From Sinorhizobium mexicanum (GTDB lineage Bacteria > Pseudomonadota > Alphaproteobacteria > Rhizobiales > Rhizobiaceae), in NCBI RefSeq assembly GCF_013488225.1, contig NZ_CP041238.1:1451501-1515500 (forward strand): a stretch of 64,000 nt of DNA, in the 5' to 3' direction. Below, in pieces: positions 12,060 through 19,942 of this stretch. Both the position numbers and the translations under genes were made by a program. The number at the start of each line of letters is the position of its first letter. Within the stretch, counting starts at the first letter, position 1. The notes beneath the pieces were generated by a model. The model was given only the letters and a program-made list of their open reading frames with translations. It ran no database searches and had not been told where the DNA came from.

Positions 12060-12332
12060 TCAGCTGTCCTCGAAGTCCGACGCGCCGGACAGAAGGTGGT
12101 GCGCCCGGACAACCTCCTCCGGCTGCGTTTGCGTCGCAGCGCAAAAAGCCATCAGCGTCGGTTCGTGGTCCATCAGGAAAGCAATCAAGCCGCCCATGAA
12201 ACCCGGCTCGCCGATTGCCGTGCGCAGTGAATCGGGATCCGTACCGGTCAGGGCGAGGAAACGGGACAGAAGTTCCGGTTCGTTGGCGAGCCAAGCGAGG
12301 ATGGCGATTGCTGTTTCGTCAGCGCTTTTCAT
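12060..12332 (-). CDS. DUF3572 family protein
   Basis: A 90-residue protein matching the DUF3572 family known from alphaproteobacteria ([19 protein letters not shown] at the start, then [13 protein letters not shown] and a C-terminal [12 protein letters not shown]). It is acidic and mostly helical in appearance, with no signal peptide or membrane span. It is coupled to the HAD-like gene and divergent from divK, so its promoter lies in the 156 bp shared with divK. Function unknown. Confidence 0.85.
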   Translation of the reverse strand: MKSADETAIAILAWLANEPELLSRFLALTGTDPDSLRTAIGEPGFMGGLIAFLMDHEPTLMAFCAATQTQPEEVVRAHHLLSGASDFEDS

Positions 12333-12488
12333 GGTGTCGAATCTCTCGTCATCTTTCGCCCGAAATTACCTATTTTTCAACCAAATAGCGCTAGCCTTGC
12401 GACTGAGGAAATGGGCCGAGTCGTTGATTGTGCAACATATATGCCCTCAGTGGACTTGCAAGGCGGCGGCGGACAGCAAGGTATCGAC

Positions 12489-12860
12489 ATGCCCAAACAG
12501 GTGATGATTGTTGAGGACAACGAGCTGAATATGAAGCTCTTCCGCGACCTGATTGAGGCCTCCGGCTATCAGACGATCCAGACGCGCAATGGCATGGAGG
12601 CGCTCGAGCTTGCGCGCAAGCATCGGCCCGACCTGATCCTGATGGACATCCAGTTACCCGAGGTTTCCGGCTTGGAAGTCACGAAGTGGCTCAAGGAAGA
12701 CGATGAGCTTCACGTCATTCCGGTCATCGCCGTGACCGCATTTGCCATGAAGGGCGATGAGGAGCGTATTCGTCAGGGCGGTTGCGAAGCCTATGTCTCC
12801 AAACCGATTTCGGTTCCGAAATTCATCGAAACGATAAAGACCTATCTGGGCGATGCCTGA
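12489..12860 (+). CDS. divK: Single-domain response regulator DivK
   Basis: Essential cell-cycle response regulator (123 aa) whose phosphorylation state controls the DivJ/PleC-CckA-CtrA pathway in alphaproteobacteria. It is a lone receiver domain: acidic pair in MIVEDNELN, phosphoacceptor Asp in [13 protein letters not shown], Thr in AVTAF and Lys in YVSKPI. The ATG at 12489 gives the family start [12 protein letters not shown]; an upstream in-frame ATG adds 26 unconserved residues. pleD follows 17 bp after the stop, the order known from Caulobacter and rhizobia. Confidence 0.96.
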   Translation: MPKQVMIVEDNELNMKLFRDLIEASGYQTIQTRNGMEALELARKHRPDLILMDIQLPEVSGLEVTKWLKEDDELHVIPVIAVTAFAMKGDEERIRQGGCEAYVSKPISVPKFIETIKTYLGDA

Positions 12861-12877
12861 GCGCCGGGAAAATTGAG

Positions 12878-14245
12878 ATGACAGCGCGTATCCTCGTCGT
12901 CGATGACGTACCAGCCAATGTGAAGCTCCTGGAGGCGCGGCTGCTGGCTGAATATTTCGACGTCTTGACGGCCGGCGACGGGCAATCGGCCTTGGCGATC
13001 TGCGAAAAGACGCCCGTGGACCTGGTGCTACTCGATATCATGATGCCGGGCATGGATGGGTTCGAGGTCTGCGAGAGGCTGAAGGCGAACAGCCGGACTG
13101 CGCATATTCCGGTGGTGATGGTGACAGCGCTCGACCAGCCGTCCGATCGTGTGCGTGGACTGAAGGCCGGCGCCGACGACTTCCTCACCAAACCGGTCAA
13201 TGACCTGCAGCTGATGTCGCGGGTCAAAAGCCTGGTGCGATTGAAGAATGTCAGCGACGAATTGCGCCTTCGCGCGCAGACGGCACACACGATCGGCCTG
13301 CAGGACCTCGCCCGCCCGGATCGCCCGGACGAGCCTGGCAACATTCTGCTGGTCGACGCGCGCGCGTCATCGCAGGAGCGGCTTCTGCGCGCGCTGAAAC
13401 CGATCGCCGACGTCTCGGTAATATCGGATCCTCAGGCGGCCTTGTTTGAGGCGGCCGAAAGCAATTTCGACCTCGTCATCGTCAACGCGAATTTTGACGA
13501 CTACGATCCGCTGCGCCTGTGCTCGCAACTGCGTTCGCTGGAGCGCACACGCTTCATACCGATCCTGCTTGTCACCGAGCAGGGGCGCGACGAGATGGTC
13601 GTGCGCGCGCTCGAGCTTGGCGTAACGGATTATGTTATGCGGCCGGTCGATCCCAATGAGCTTGTGGCTCGCTCGCTCACTCAGATCCGACGGAAACATT
13701 GCAATGACCGGCTGCGGGCGAGCGTCCAACAGACAATCGAGCTGGCGATCACCGACGATCTCACCGGCCTGCACAATCGCCGTTATCTGGACAATCATCT
13801 GAAGGTGCTGATGGACCGTGCCGCGGCCCGCGGTCGACCGCTTTCCATCTGCATTACCGATATCGACCGCTTCAAACACATCAACGATACCTATGGTCAC
13901 GATGCGGGCGACGAGGTCTTGCGCGAGTTTGCCAACCGTGTGCGTGCGACTGTCCGGGGTGCGGACCTCGCATGCCGGTTTGGTGGTGAGGAATTCGTGA
14001 TCGTCATGCCGGACACGACCCCGGAAATGGCGGCAATCGTCGCCGAACGCCTTCGTCTGATGGTTGAGAGCCGAGCGTTCGCTATTCCTCAGGCTGATAC
14101 GGTTCATTCCGTCACGGCTTCGCTCGGCATCTCCAGCCTGAGAGCGGAGGGCGACACGCCGGAAGCGTTGTTGAAGCGTGCCGATATGGCGCTCTATCAG
14201 GCCAAAAACAACGGGCGCAACAGGGTTGTGGCGGCAGCCGCCTAA
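12878..14245 (+). CDS. pleD: Diguanylate cyclase response regulator PleD
   Basis: Two receiver domains followed by a GGDEF cyclase (455 aa), making cyclic di-GMP at the cell pole. The first receiver has its phosphoacceptor in LVLLDIMMPGMDGFEV; the second (around residues 155-270) lacks a normal phosphorylation site and probably serves dimerisation, as known for PleD. The cyclase carries RFGGEEF with an intact inhibitory I-site RGAD five residues before it. The ATG at 12878 follows a short AATTGAG leader after divK; the two genes form an operon. Confidence 0.96.
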   Translation: MTARILVVDDVPANVKLLEARLLAEYFDVLTAGDGQSALAICEKTPVDLVLLDIMMPGMDGFEVCERLKANSRTAHIPVVMVTALDQPSDRVRGLKAGADDFLTKPVNDLQLMSRVKSLVRLKNVSDELRLRAQTAHTIGLQDLARPDRPDEPGNILLVDARASSQERLLRALKPIADVSVISDPQAALFEAAESNFDLVIVNANFDDYDPLRLCSQLRSLERTRFIPILLVTEQGRDEMVVRALELGVTDYVMRPVDPNELVARSLTQIRRKHCNDRLRASVQQTIELAITDDLTGLHNRRYLDNHLKVLMDRAAARGRPLSICITDIDRFKHINDTYGHDAGDEVLREFANRVRATVRGADLACRFGGEEFVIVMPDTTPEMAAIVAERLRLMVESRAFAIPQADTVHSVTASLGISSLRAEGDTPEALLKRADMALYQAKNNGRNRVVAAAA

Positions 14246-14516
14246 CCTTGAGGGCAGCAAGTAAAGCGGCCACGCGACGGCGATTAGAATGCTCTTTGCA
14301 GGCTCTTGTTAAGTTTCTTTAAAGTTGTATTCTCCGCTGCGTCGCTGGTGCTGGGGCAAAGCATTTCCATAAGCGGCGGATTCGGCATTGTCCGAATATG
14401 AGACAGAATTAACCAAACGCCGAGCAACCTTGTTCCGGCGATTAAGAATTCGTTGATTTTTTTTTATTTTCAGGCAATGCTGATACGCATGGAAGCCTGA
14501 CTTCCATCACCAATCG
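14246..14516 (+). other. Intergenic region without recognised gene
   Basis: AT-rich DNA between pleD and the candidate small RNA. It contains TTAAGTTTCTTTAAAG (near 14312) and TTAACCAAACG (near 14411), which loosely resemble CtrA half sites but do not have the TTAA-N7-TTAA spacing. A run of nine T residues lies near 14458. No coding frame is supported. Confidence 0.4.
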
Positions 14517-14661
14517 GTTACCCCATGATGCTCAGGTCCGCCGCATCTCCTGGGTCGTGGGGTCGGTCGGCTGGTTCTCGATGCTCGCGGATTCCTCGTG
14601 CCGCAGTCGGAAGCCAGCCGACCCCCTTTCAAAACGCCGCTTCGCAAGAGGCGGCGTTTTT
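14517..14661 (+). ncRNA. Candidate structured small RNA
   Basis: Within the 656-bp pleD-rpmG gap. A long hairpin joins 14559-14574 (GGGGTCGGTCGGCTGG, with a 4-nt TCGG bulge) to 14614-14625 (CCAGCCGACCCC), enclosing an inner GCGG/CCGC stem. Six bases later a strong intrinsic terminator (AACGCCGC / GCGGCGTT plus T run) ends at 14661. Two stems, the last a terminator, is the usual shape of a trans-acting rhizobial small RNA. The 5' end is a guess and no clear promoter was found. It could instead be a processed 3' part of the pleD message, but pleD ends 270 bp earlier. Confidence 0.5.
14633..14661 (+). terminator. Rho-independent terminator of the candidate small RNA
   Basis: AACGCCGC (14633-14640) pairs with GCGGCGTT (14651-14658), followed by a T run. 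It points in the plus direction. Confidence 0.8.
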
Positions 14662-14736
14662 CGTTTCAGTTCAGCAAGATAGAGCTACTTGGCGCTGGGA
14701 CTGGCGCCCTTTTTGGAGCCGCAGTTGAAGACAACC

Positions 14737-14837
14737 ACAGCGCCGCGCGTCTTTTCAGACGCGCAAAGAACGCTGTAGCACTTTGAATTGCTGCATGTTC
14801 TTGTCCTTTAATCGGCTTCGATTAAAGGCGACATGCA
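14737..14837 (+). repeat. RIME-like element
   Basis: Near-complete copy: first palindrome ACAGCGCCGCGCGTC ... GACGCGCAAAGAACGCTGT, linker AGCACTTTGAATTGCTGC, second palindrome TGCATGTTCTTGTCC ... GGCGACATGCA. It lies just past the candidate small RNA terminator and 14 bp before the rpmG terminator. Confidence 0.8.
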
Positions 14838-14850
14838 ATAGCCCAAAGAA

Positions 14851-14880
14851 AAAGCGCCGAACCTCGCGGCCCGGCGCTTT
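14851..14880 (-). terminator. rpmG terminator
   Basis: AAAGCGCCG (14851-14859) pairs with CGGCGCTTT (14872-14880). Read on the minus strand the stem is followed by TTTTTCTTT, a proper T run, 21 bp past the rpmG stop. Confidence 0.85.
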
Positions 14881-14901
14881 AAACAGACAGAAACGCTGAT
14901 C

Positions 14902-15069
14902 TTACTTGATCTTGGTTTCCTTGAACTCGACGTGCTTCTTTGCAATCGGGTCGTACTTGGTCTTCGTCATCTTTTCCGTCATCGTACGGCTGTTCTTGGT
15001 GGTGACGTAGAAGAAACCCGTGTCGGCCGTCGACAGCAACTTGATCTTGATGGTGGTAGCTTTCGCCAT
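14902..15069 (-). CDS. rpmG: 50S ribosomal protein L33
   Basis: A 55-residue basic protein of the large ribosomal subunit. It begins [20 protein letters not shown], continues YVTTKNSR and ends [12 protein letters not shown], matching alphaproteobacterial L33, a form without the zinc-binding cysteines. It is the last gene of the minus-strand block that starts near 26.9 kb, 93 bp downstream of the MFS gene, with its own terminator. Confidence 0.96.
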   Translation of the reverse strand: MAKATTIKIKLLSTADTGFFYVTTKNSRTMTEKMTKTKYDPIAKKHVEFKETKIK

Positions 15070-15162
15070 GGTCGTCCTGCCTTTATAGAAATGAAAGCCG
15101 TGGACAACCGGTTGCGGGCCACGGTCAAGGTTGGCGCGAAACTACAAATCGCGACCGAAAAG

Positions 15163-16347
15163 TCAAGACCGTTTTGGTTTCAAAACGATCCGGACCACCG
15201 AAAGCGCAACATAAAGCCCGAAGAATGCCGCGATCGCCCAGGCAAAACCGCTGTTGCCGGTAACGTCCATGGCGGCGCCGATCACCTGCGGCCCGGCAAC
15301 GGTGCCGACGGCGTAGGAGAAAACGAACGCCGCGTTGGCTGCCGCAAGATCGGCGCCCTGAAGCCGGGAACCCAGGTGGCTTAGGCCGACGGTGTAGAGA
15401 CCCGAAACGCATCCGCCCCAGAACAACAGCACAAGGGCCATCAGGGCCCAGCTTTCGACCAGCATGGGGAGACAGAGTGCGCCGATGAGGCCGATCAGCG
15501 TCATCGCCGAGAGGAGTGTCCGGCGATCCTTCACGCGGTCGGAAAGCATCCCCAGCGGAATCTGGAAGATGAAGTTCCCGATTCCCATCACCGTCAACAG
15601 CAGCGCCGCCTGCGATTCGGTAAAGCCTGCCCGCGTGCCGAAGATCGGGAACAGCGAGAGACCGCCCGACTCGACCGCGCCGAAAATGAAGACGGCAGCT
15701 GTTGCCGTGGGCACGAGGAATACATAGCGCATGAAATGCCGCTCGGGTTTCTCGTCGAGAACCGGACTTTCGTTGCGCGCCAGATAGATCGGTATGGCCG
15801 CAAGCAGGATCACGCCGGCGCCAACCGCGAAGGGCAATATCCCCTCGCTACCGAGAATCGAAAAGAGCAGGGGACCGCTCGCGAAACCGAGCGAAAGCAC
15901 GGTGCCGTAGATACCGAGTACGAAACCCCGCCGGTTTGGAGGCGCCGTCGCGTTGATCCAGAATTCCGAGAGGATGAAAAGCACGGTGATCGCGCCGTGA
16001 AAGACGACACGCAAGGGGAACCACAGCCAGAAATTCGTAATGTAGTAAAAGCCGAGCGCGCTCGCTGCGGCAAACACTATCGCCAGGAGCATTGTTGGCG
16101 CGACGCCGTGACGGTGCGCGAACTTCGTCGTGAACGGGGCGGCCGCCATGGAAGCGAACCCGGCCATTGCCGAGTTGAACCCAATCAGCGTCGAGGGGAT
16201 TCCGCGTTTCTCCATGATGATGCTGAGCAGCGGCAGCCCAAGTCCGATGGCAATGCCGACCGCCGTGATTGCAGCAACGGCCGCAATCAGCGAAAGCCAG
16301 TGAATTTCGTCAACCGGTGCAGGCGTACCGGACGGCGGCTTTGACAT
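15163..16347 (-). CDS. MFS transporter
   Basis: A 394-residue inner-membrane transporter with about 12 hydrophobic segments and the major facilitator signature motif A in both halves (TTKFAHRHG; GMLSDRVKDRRTLL in the second). The substrate is unknown; the layout resembles the YcaD/YfcJ-type group of small-molecule exporters. The ATG at 16347 follows AAGGG; the longer frame would run back into the NUDIX gene. It starts 13 bp after that gene's stop, so it belongs to the same transcript. Confidence 0.85.
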   Translation of the reverse strand: MSKPPSGTPAPVDEIHWLSLIAAVAAITAVGIAIGLGLPLLSIIMEKRGIPSTLIGFNSAMAGFASMAAAPFTTKFAHRHGVAPTMLLAIVFAAASALGFYYITNFWLWFPLRVVFHGAITVLFILSEFWINATAPPNRRGFVLGIYGTVLSLGFASGPLLFSILGSEGILPFAVGAGVILLAAIPIYLARNESPVLDEKPERHFMRYVFLVPTATAAVFIFGAVESGGLSLFPIFGTRAGFTESQAALLLTVMGIGNFIFQIPLGMLSDRVKDRRTLLSAMTLIGLIGALCLPMLVESWALMALVLLFWGGCVSGLYTVGLSHLGSRLQGADLAAANAAFVFSYAVGTVAGPQVIGAAMDVTGNSGFAWAIAAFFGLYVALSVVRIVLKPKRS

Positions 16348-16360
16348 TCGAAAAGAACCC

Positions 16361-17077
16361 TTAGAGGAGCATGCGGACAAAGCGCCCACGGCGCATGAAG
16401 TAAAACGGCACTGACCTTTCACGAGGAAGGGAGGGATCCGATTCGAGGCTGCTCCTCAGGTCCGCAAGGATCGTGGCGGTGATCTCCGGTATTTGGAGGG
16501 GTGGAAGGTTGTTCACATCGATCCACTGCAAATCCTGAAGCTCCCGGCTTTCCAGAATCATCGAAGCGTCGACGTCGGCCTCATCCGCGAAAACGGCGAA
16601 GAAACGTGTGTCGAACCGCCTCGAGTGTCCCGGAGGGGTAATGGCCCGAGCCATATAGCGTAAGTTTGCAAGATCGGGAAGGAAGGGAAGTCCGGCACCC
16701 GGCTCGAGGCTTGGCTTGCCGACGCGGACGCCAGCCTCTTCGTAAAGCTCCCTCAAGGCGGCCAGAGCAAGCGCCCGCGCCCGTGCATCGGTCAGCGGCC
16801 GCCCTTCGACCGACTTCAGCGATTGCAGAACGACCGGATGGAGATCGCCTGCAAAAGCCAGCCGATGGTCGGATGGATCGCGCCGGCCGCCGGGGAAGAC
16901 ATAGAGGTCGGGCATGAAGGCATGGGCGCTATGGCGCTTTCCCATCAGCACGCGAACGCGCGCGTCGGACCGGTCCAGGACCATGATGGAAGCGGCGTCT
17001 CGCGGTCTTACGGGCCGGCTTCCCGGGGCGCGGGATTGCGGCGAAGCTGCGCTGCCATCGCGGCGCTCCGCCGTCAT
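16361..17077 (-). CDS. NUDIX hydrolase
   Basis: A 238-residue protein that probably hydrolyses a nucleoside diphosphate-linked substrate or CoA derivative. The core NUDIX box is ALAALRELYEEAGVRVG (RE-x2-EE-x-G); the preceding glycine of the usual box is not obvious. A characteristic YVFPGGRRDPSD precedes it. The start codon ATG at 17077 overlaps the DUF983 stop in an ATGA, so translation is coupled. The much longer upstream frame is a shadow of DUF983. Confidence 0.85.
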   Translation of the reverse strand: MTAERRDGSAASPQSRAPGSRPVRPRDAASIMVLDRSDARVRVLMGKRHSAHAFMPDLYVFPGGRRDPSDHRLAFAGDLHPVVLQSLKSVEGRPLTDARARALALAALRELYEEAGVRVGKPSLEPGAGLPFLPDLANLRYMARAITPPGHSRRFDTRFFAVFADEADVDASMILESRELQDLQWIDVNNLPPLQIPEITATILADLRSSLESDPSLPRERSVPFYFMRRGRFVRMLL

Positions 17078-17529
17078 GCCGAGGCGTCTCGCGGCGGAAG
17101 GACGTCTTCCGGAGCATCCTCCTTGCCGCCGAAACCATGCATCCTCAGGGCCCATTGCAGTCCAATGACGGCCCCCTTGACCGGCTGCAGCAGTGCAAGG
17201 GAGCTGGCAAGGGTTACCGGTGCCCAGATCGCGAGATGCTGCCAGGTGGAAAGCGGCAGCAAGAGGTCGGTCATCATATAGCCGGCGAGCACAGCGTGGC
17301 CGACGATGGTGACGACGATATAAGGCGGAAAGTCGTCGGCCCGATGGTGATCCATGCGCTCGCCGCACGCAGCACAGGCATCGACGGACTTGATGAAGGC
17401 CCGGAAAAGGCGCGCATCGCCACAGGCGGGGCAACGGCCGATCAGGCCGCGCTTGATCGAGCGCATGACGGGACGGTCTTCGTCCTTCATTCCCCCAAGA
17501 TGGAGCTCCTCGGTGGCCGCAGTCTTCAT
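17074..17529 (-). CDS. DUF983 membrane protein
   Basis: A DUF983 family protein of 151 residues. Two CxxC pairs (GRCPACGDARLF and DACAACGERMD) form a probable zinc ribbon, followed by ADDFPPYIVVTIVGHAV and a second membrane span (LAIWAPVTLASSLALLQPVKG). The family often lies near cytochrome oxidase or RNase R genes; its role is unknown. I prefer the ATG at 17529, which has AAGGA at good spacing; a GTG at 17553 is an alternative. The stop overlaps the NUDIX start. Confidence 0.85.
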   Translation of the reverse strand: MKTAATEELHLGGMKDEDRPVMRSIKRGLIGRCPACGDARLFRAFIKSVDACAACGERMDHHRADDFPPYIVVTIVGHAVLAGYMMTDLLLPLSTWQHLAIWAPVTLASSLALLQPVKGAVIGLQWALRMHGFGGKEDAPEDVLPPRDASA

Positions 17530-17570
17530 ACCGATATCCTTCACGTCCGACACTGCATCCCTGTCGGCTG

Positions 17571-19940
17571 CTATCGCCTGCCTCGCGGTGCCCGCGTTCC
17601 CGGTCGCTTGCGCGCACCGGGCCGCTCACGGCGGCCGGCCTTATGGAAAGAGCGTGTTGCGGTTGGCATCTTGCGCCCTTCGCTCAGCATCTCGAAGCGG
17701 AGCGCACCGGCAAGCGGTACGGCCTCCTCCAATTTGACGCGCACCGGATCTCCGAGACGATAGCCGAGCCCGGATTTTTCGCCCGACAGGGCCTGATGGG
17801 CCTCGTCATAGATGTAATAATCGCGTCCGAGCGTAGATATAGGGATAAAACCGTCGGCGCCATAGGCGGGGAGGGTGACAAAAAGTCCCGCCTTGGTGAC
17901 GCCCGAGACGCGCCCGTCGAATTCCTCGCCGATGCGACCGTTCAGGTGATGCGCAATCAACCGATCGACCGTATCGCGCTCGGCCGCCATCGCGCGCCGC
18001 TCGAATGTGGAAATCTCGGCGGCGATATCGTCGAGCGCACCTTCCTCTTGCGGCGTCGTGCCACCCGCGCCGAGGCCGAGCGCAGTGACCAGGGCGCGAT
18101 GCACGACCAGATCGGCGTAGCGACGTATGGGAGAGGTGAAGTGGGCATACTTCATCAGGTTCAAGCCGAAATGGCCGATATTTTCCGGGCTGTAGATCGC
18201 CTGGCTTTGCGAGCGCAGCACGATTTCGTTGACCATGGTCTCGTAGGGTTTTCCCTCGGCCGTCGACAGGACGCCGTTGAAATGGTTCGAGCGCATGTTG
18301 CCGCCCTTGACGAGGGAGATGTCGAGCGTCGCCAGGAATTCGCGAAGCGTCTCCTGCTTTGCAAGCGACGGCTGGTCGTGAACGCGATAGATCAGCGCCT
18401 GCTGCTTCTGTTCCAACGTCTCTGCCGCCGCGACATTCGCCTGGATCATCATTTCCTCGATCAGCTTGTGCGCGTCGAGGCGTTCCGGCACGAAGACGCG
18501 GTCGACGGTGCCGTCTGGCTTCAGGATGATCTTGCGCTCCGGCATGTTGAGCTCAAGCGGCTGGCGCCGGTCACGTCCGCGCGTGAGTATGCGGTAGGCC
18601 TCCCACAGCGGCTTGAGGATCGTTTCCAGGATCGGTCCGGTCTTGTCGTCCGGCGCCCCGTCGATCGCGGCCTGAGCCTGGTTGTAGGAAAGCTTGGCGG
18701 CGCTGCGCATCATGATGCGATGGAACGTGTGTCCGGCCTTGCGACCCTCTTTCGAAAACCGCATACGGACAGCGAGCGCGGGGCGGTCGACACCTTCCTT
18801 CAGCGAGCAGAGATCGTTGGAAATGCGCTCGGGCAGCATCGGCACGACACGGTCGGGAAAATAGACCGAATTCCCGCGCTTCAACGCTTCGAGGTCGAGT
18901 GCAGACTTTGGCTGGACATACCAGGAGACGTCGGCAATCGCGACAGTGACGATCATGCCGCCCGGATTGTCGGGCGAGGGATCGGGCTCCGCATAGACGG
19001 CGTCATCATGATCCTTGGCGTCGGCCGGATCGATGGTGATCAGCGGCAGCGAGCGCCAGTCCTCGCGGTGTTCCATCGTCGCCGGGCGTGCTGCCTCGGC
19101 CTCTTTCAGCACCCGCTCGGAAAAGACATAAGGAATTCCATGCGCATGAATGGCGATCATCGAGATCGCCTTCTCCGATGCAACGGAGCCGATGACGTTC
19201 TGCACCTGGGCGCGCGGCAGACCATACCGCCCGACGCGGGCAAGATGCACTTCCACAAGATCGCCGTCCTGAGCGTTATTGGTGAAATCCGGGTCGACCA
19301 GGATCTCTTCGCCGCGCTTATCGATCGGCATCAGCCGTCCACCGCCGCCAGGCGTGGGGCGAAAGACGCCGAGCACGGCATCCTTGCGCTTGTCGAGGAC
19401 CTTGATGATGCGGGCCGTATAGGCAGGGCCGCCGCGGTCCTTCGAAGGAAATATCTTCGCCAGTACCCGATCGCCGAGACCGCCGACGGGTGTCTTGCCC
19501 TTTGCCTTGCCGACAGCGGATTGCTTGATGAGAACCGCGGGCGCGACGCCGTCGTCGTCCAGCCACTCCGCCGGTCGGCCGATCAATTCGCCGTCGATGT
19601 CACGGATTGTGATGTCGAGGACCGTGACGGGCGGCAGAGCGCCGGGACGCACGAGCGATTTTCGCTTCTTCTCGACCAGCCCGTCCTCTTCCAGCGAGCG
19701 CAGCAGTGCCTTCAGTTCGACGCGTGCCTCTCCCTTCAGGCCAAAGGCCTTGGCGATTTCCCGCTTCGAGGCTTGCTGCGGGTTTTCGGCGATGAACCGC
19801 ATCAGCACATCGCGCGGCGGAACCGCGCCGTGAACGATCGTCTCCCTTTCGGCAGCAGGTGCCGGCTTGGCCGCGCGGCCGTTCTTCTTGCCTGCGCCCT
19901 TTCCGGGCCGTTCGGTCGGGTCGCGCGGAATTCTGGTCAA
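17571..19940 (-). CDS. rnr: Ribonuclease R
   Basis: A 3'-5' exoribonuclease (789 aa) that degrades structured RNA. Domain order: an N-terminal winged helix (VLMRFIAENPQQASKREIAKAFGL), two cold-shock-like OB folds, the RNB catalytic domain beginning ITIDPADAKDHDDAVYAE with its metal-binding Asp residues, an S1 domain (GRVSGVTKAGLFVTL), and a basic Arg/Lys-rich tail. The start is TTG, two bases after the topA stop, so the two genes are translationally coupled. The lysine/alanine-rich end of TopA and basic start of RNase R make the junction low in complexity. Confidence 0.95.
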   Translation of the reverse strand: MTRIPRDPTERPGKGAGKKNGRAAKPAPAAERETIVHGAVPPRDVLMRFIAENPQQASKREIAKAFGLKGEARVELKALLRSLEEDGLVEKKRKSLVRPGALPPVTVLDITIRDIDGELIGRPAEWLDDDGVAPAVLIKQSAVGKAKGKTPVGGLGDRVLAKIFPSKDRGGPAYTARIIKVLDKRKDAVLGVFRPTPGGGGRLMPIDKRGEEILVDPDFTNNAQDGDLVEVHLARVGRYGLPRAQVQNVIGSVASEKAISMIAIHAHGIPYVFSERVLKEAEAARPATMEHREDWRSLPLITIDPADAKDHDDAVYAEPDPSPDNPGGMIVTVAIADVSWYVQPKSALDLEALKRGNSVYFPDRVVPMLPERISNDLCSLKEGVDRPALAVRMRFSKEGRKAGHTFHRIMMRSAAKLSYNQAQAAIDGAPDDKTGPILETILKPLWEAYRILTRGRDRRQPLELNMPERKIILKPDGTVDRVFVPERLDAHKLIEEMMIQANVAAAETLEQKQQALIYRVHDQPSLAKQETLREFLATLDISLVKGGNMRSNHFNGVLSTAEGKPYETMVNEIVLRSQSQAIYSPENIGHFGLNLMKYAHFTSPIRRYADLVVHRALVTALGLGAGGTTPQEEGALDDIAAEISTFERRAMAAERDTVDRLIAHHLNGRIGEEFDGRVSGVTKAGLFVTLPAYGADGFIPISTLGRDYYIYDEAHQALSGEKSGLGYRLGDPVRVKLEEAVPLAGALRFEMLSEGRKMPTATRSFHKAGRRERPGARKRPGTRAPRGRR

Positions 19941-19942
19941 CG

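Noticed and set aside
11314..12504. 396-codon frame on the plus strand opposite the HAD-like gene
   Set aside because: It is the shadow of two real minus-strand genes (HAD-like and DUF3572), which have proper starts and family matches.
14401..14425. TTAACCAAACG and nearby TTAAG blocks as a CtrA box
   Set aside because: Spacing does not fit TTAA-N7-TTAA, so no regulatory feature was called.
14525..14728. 67-codon frame over the candidate small RNA
   Set aside because: No ribosome site; the hairpin and terminator explain the region better than a coding gene.
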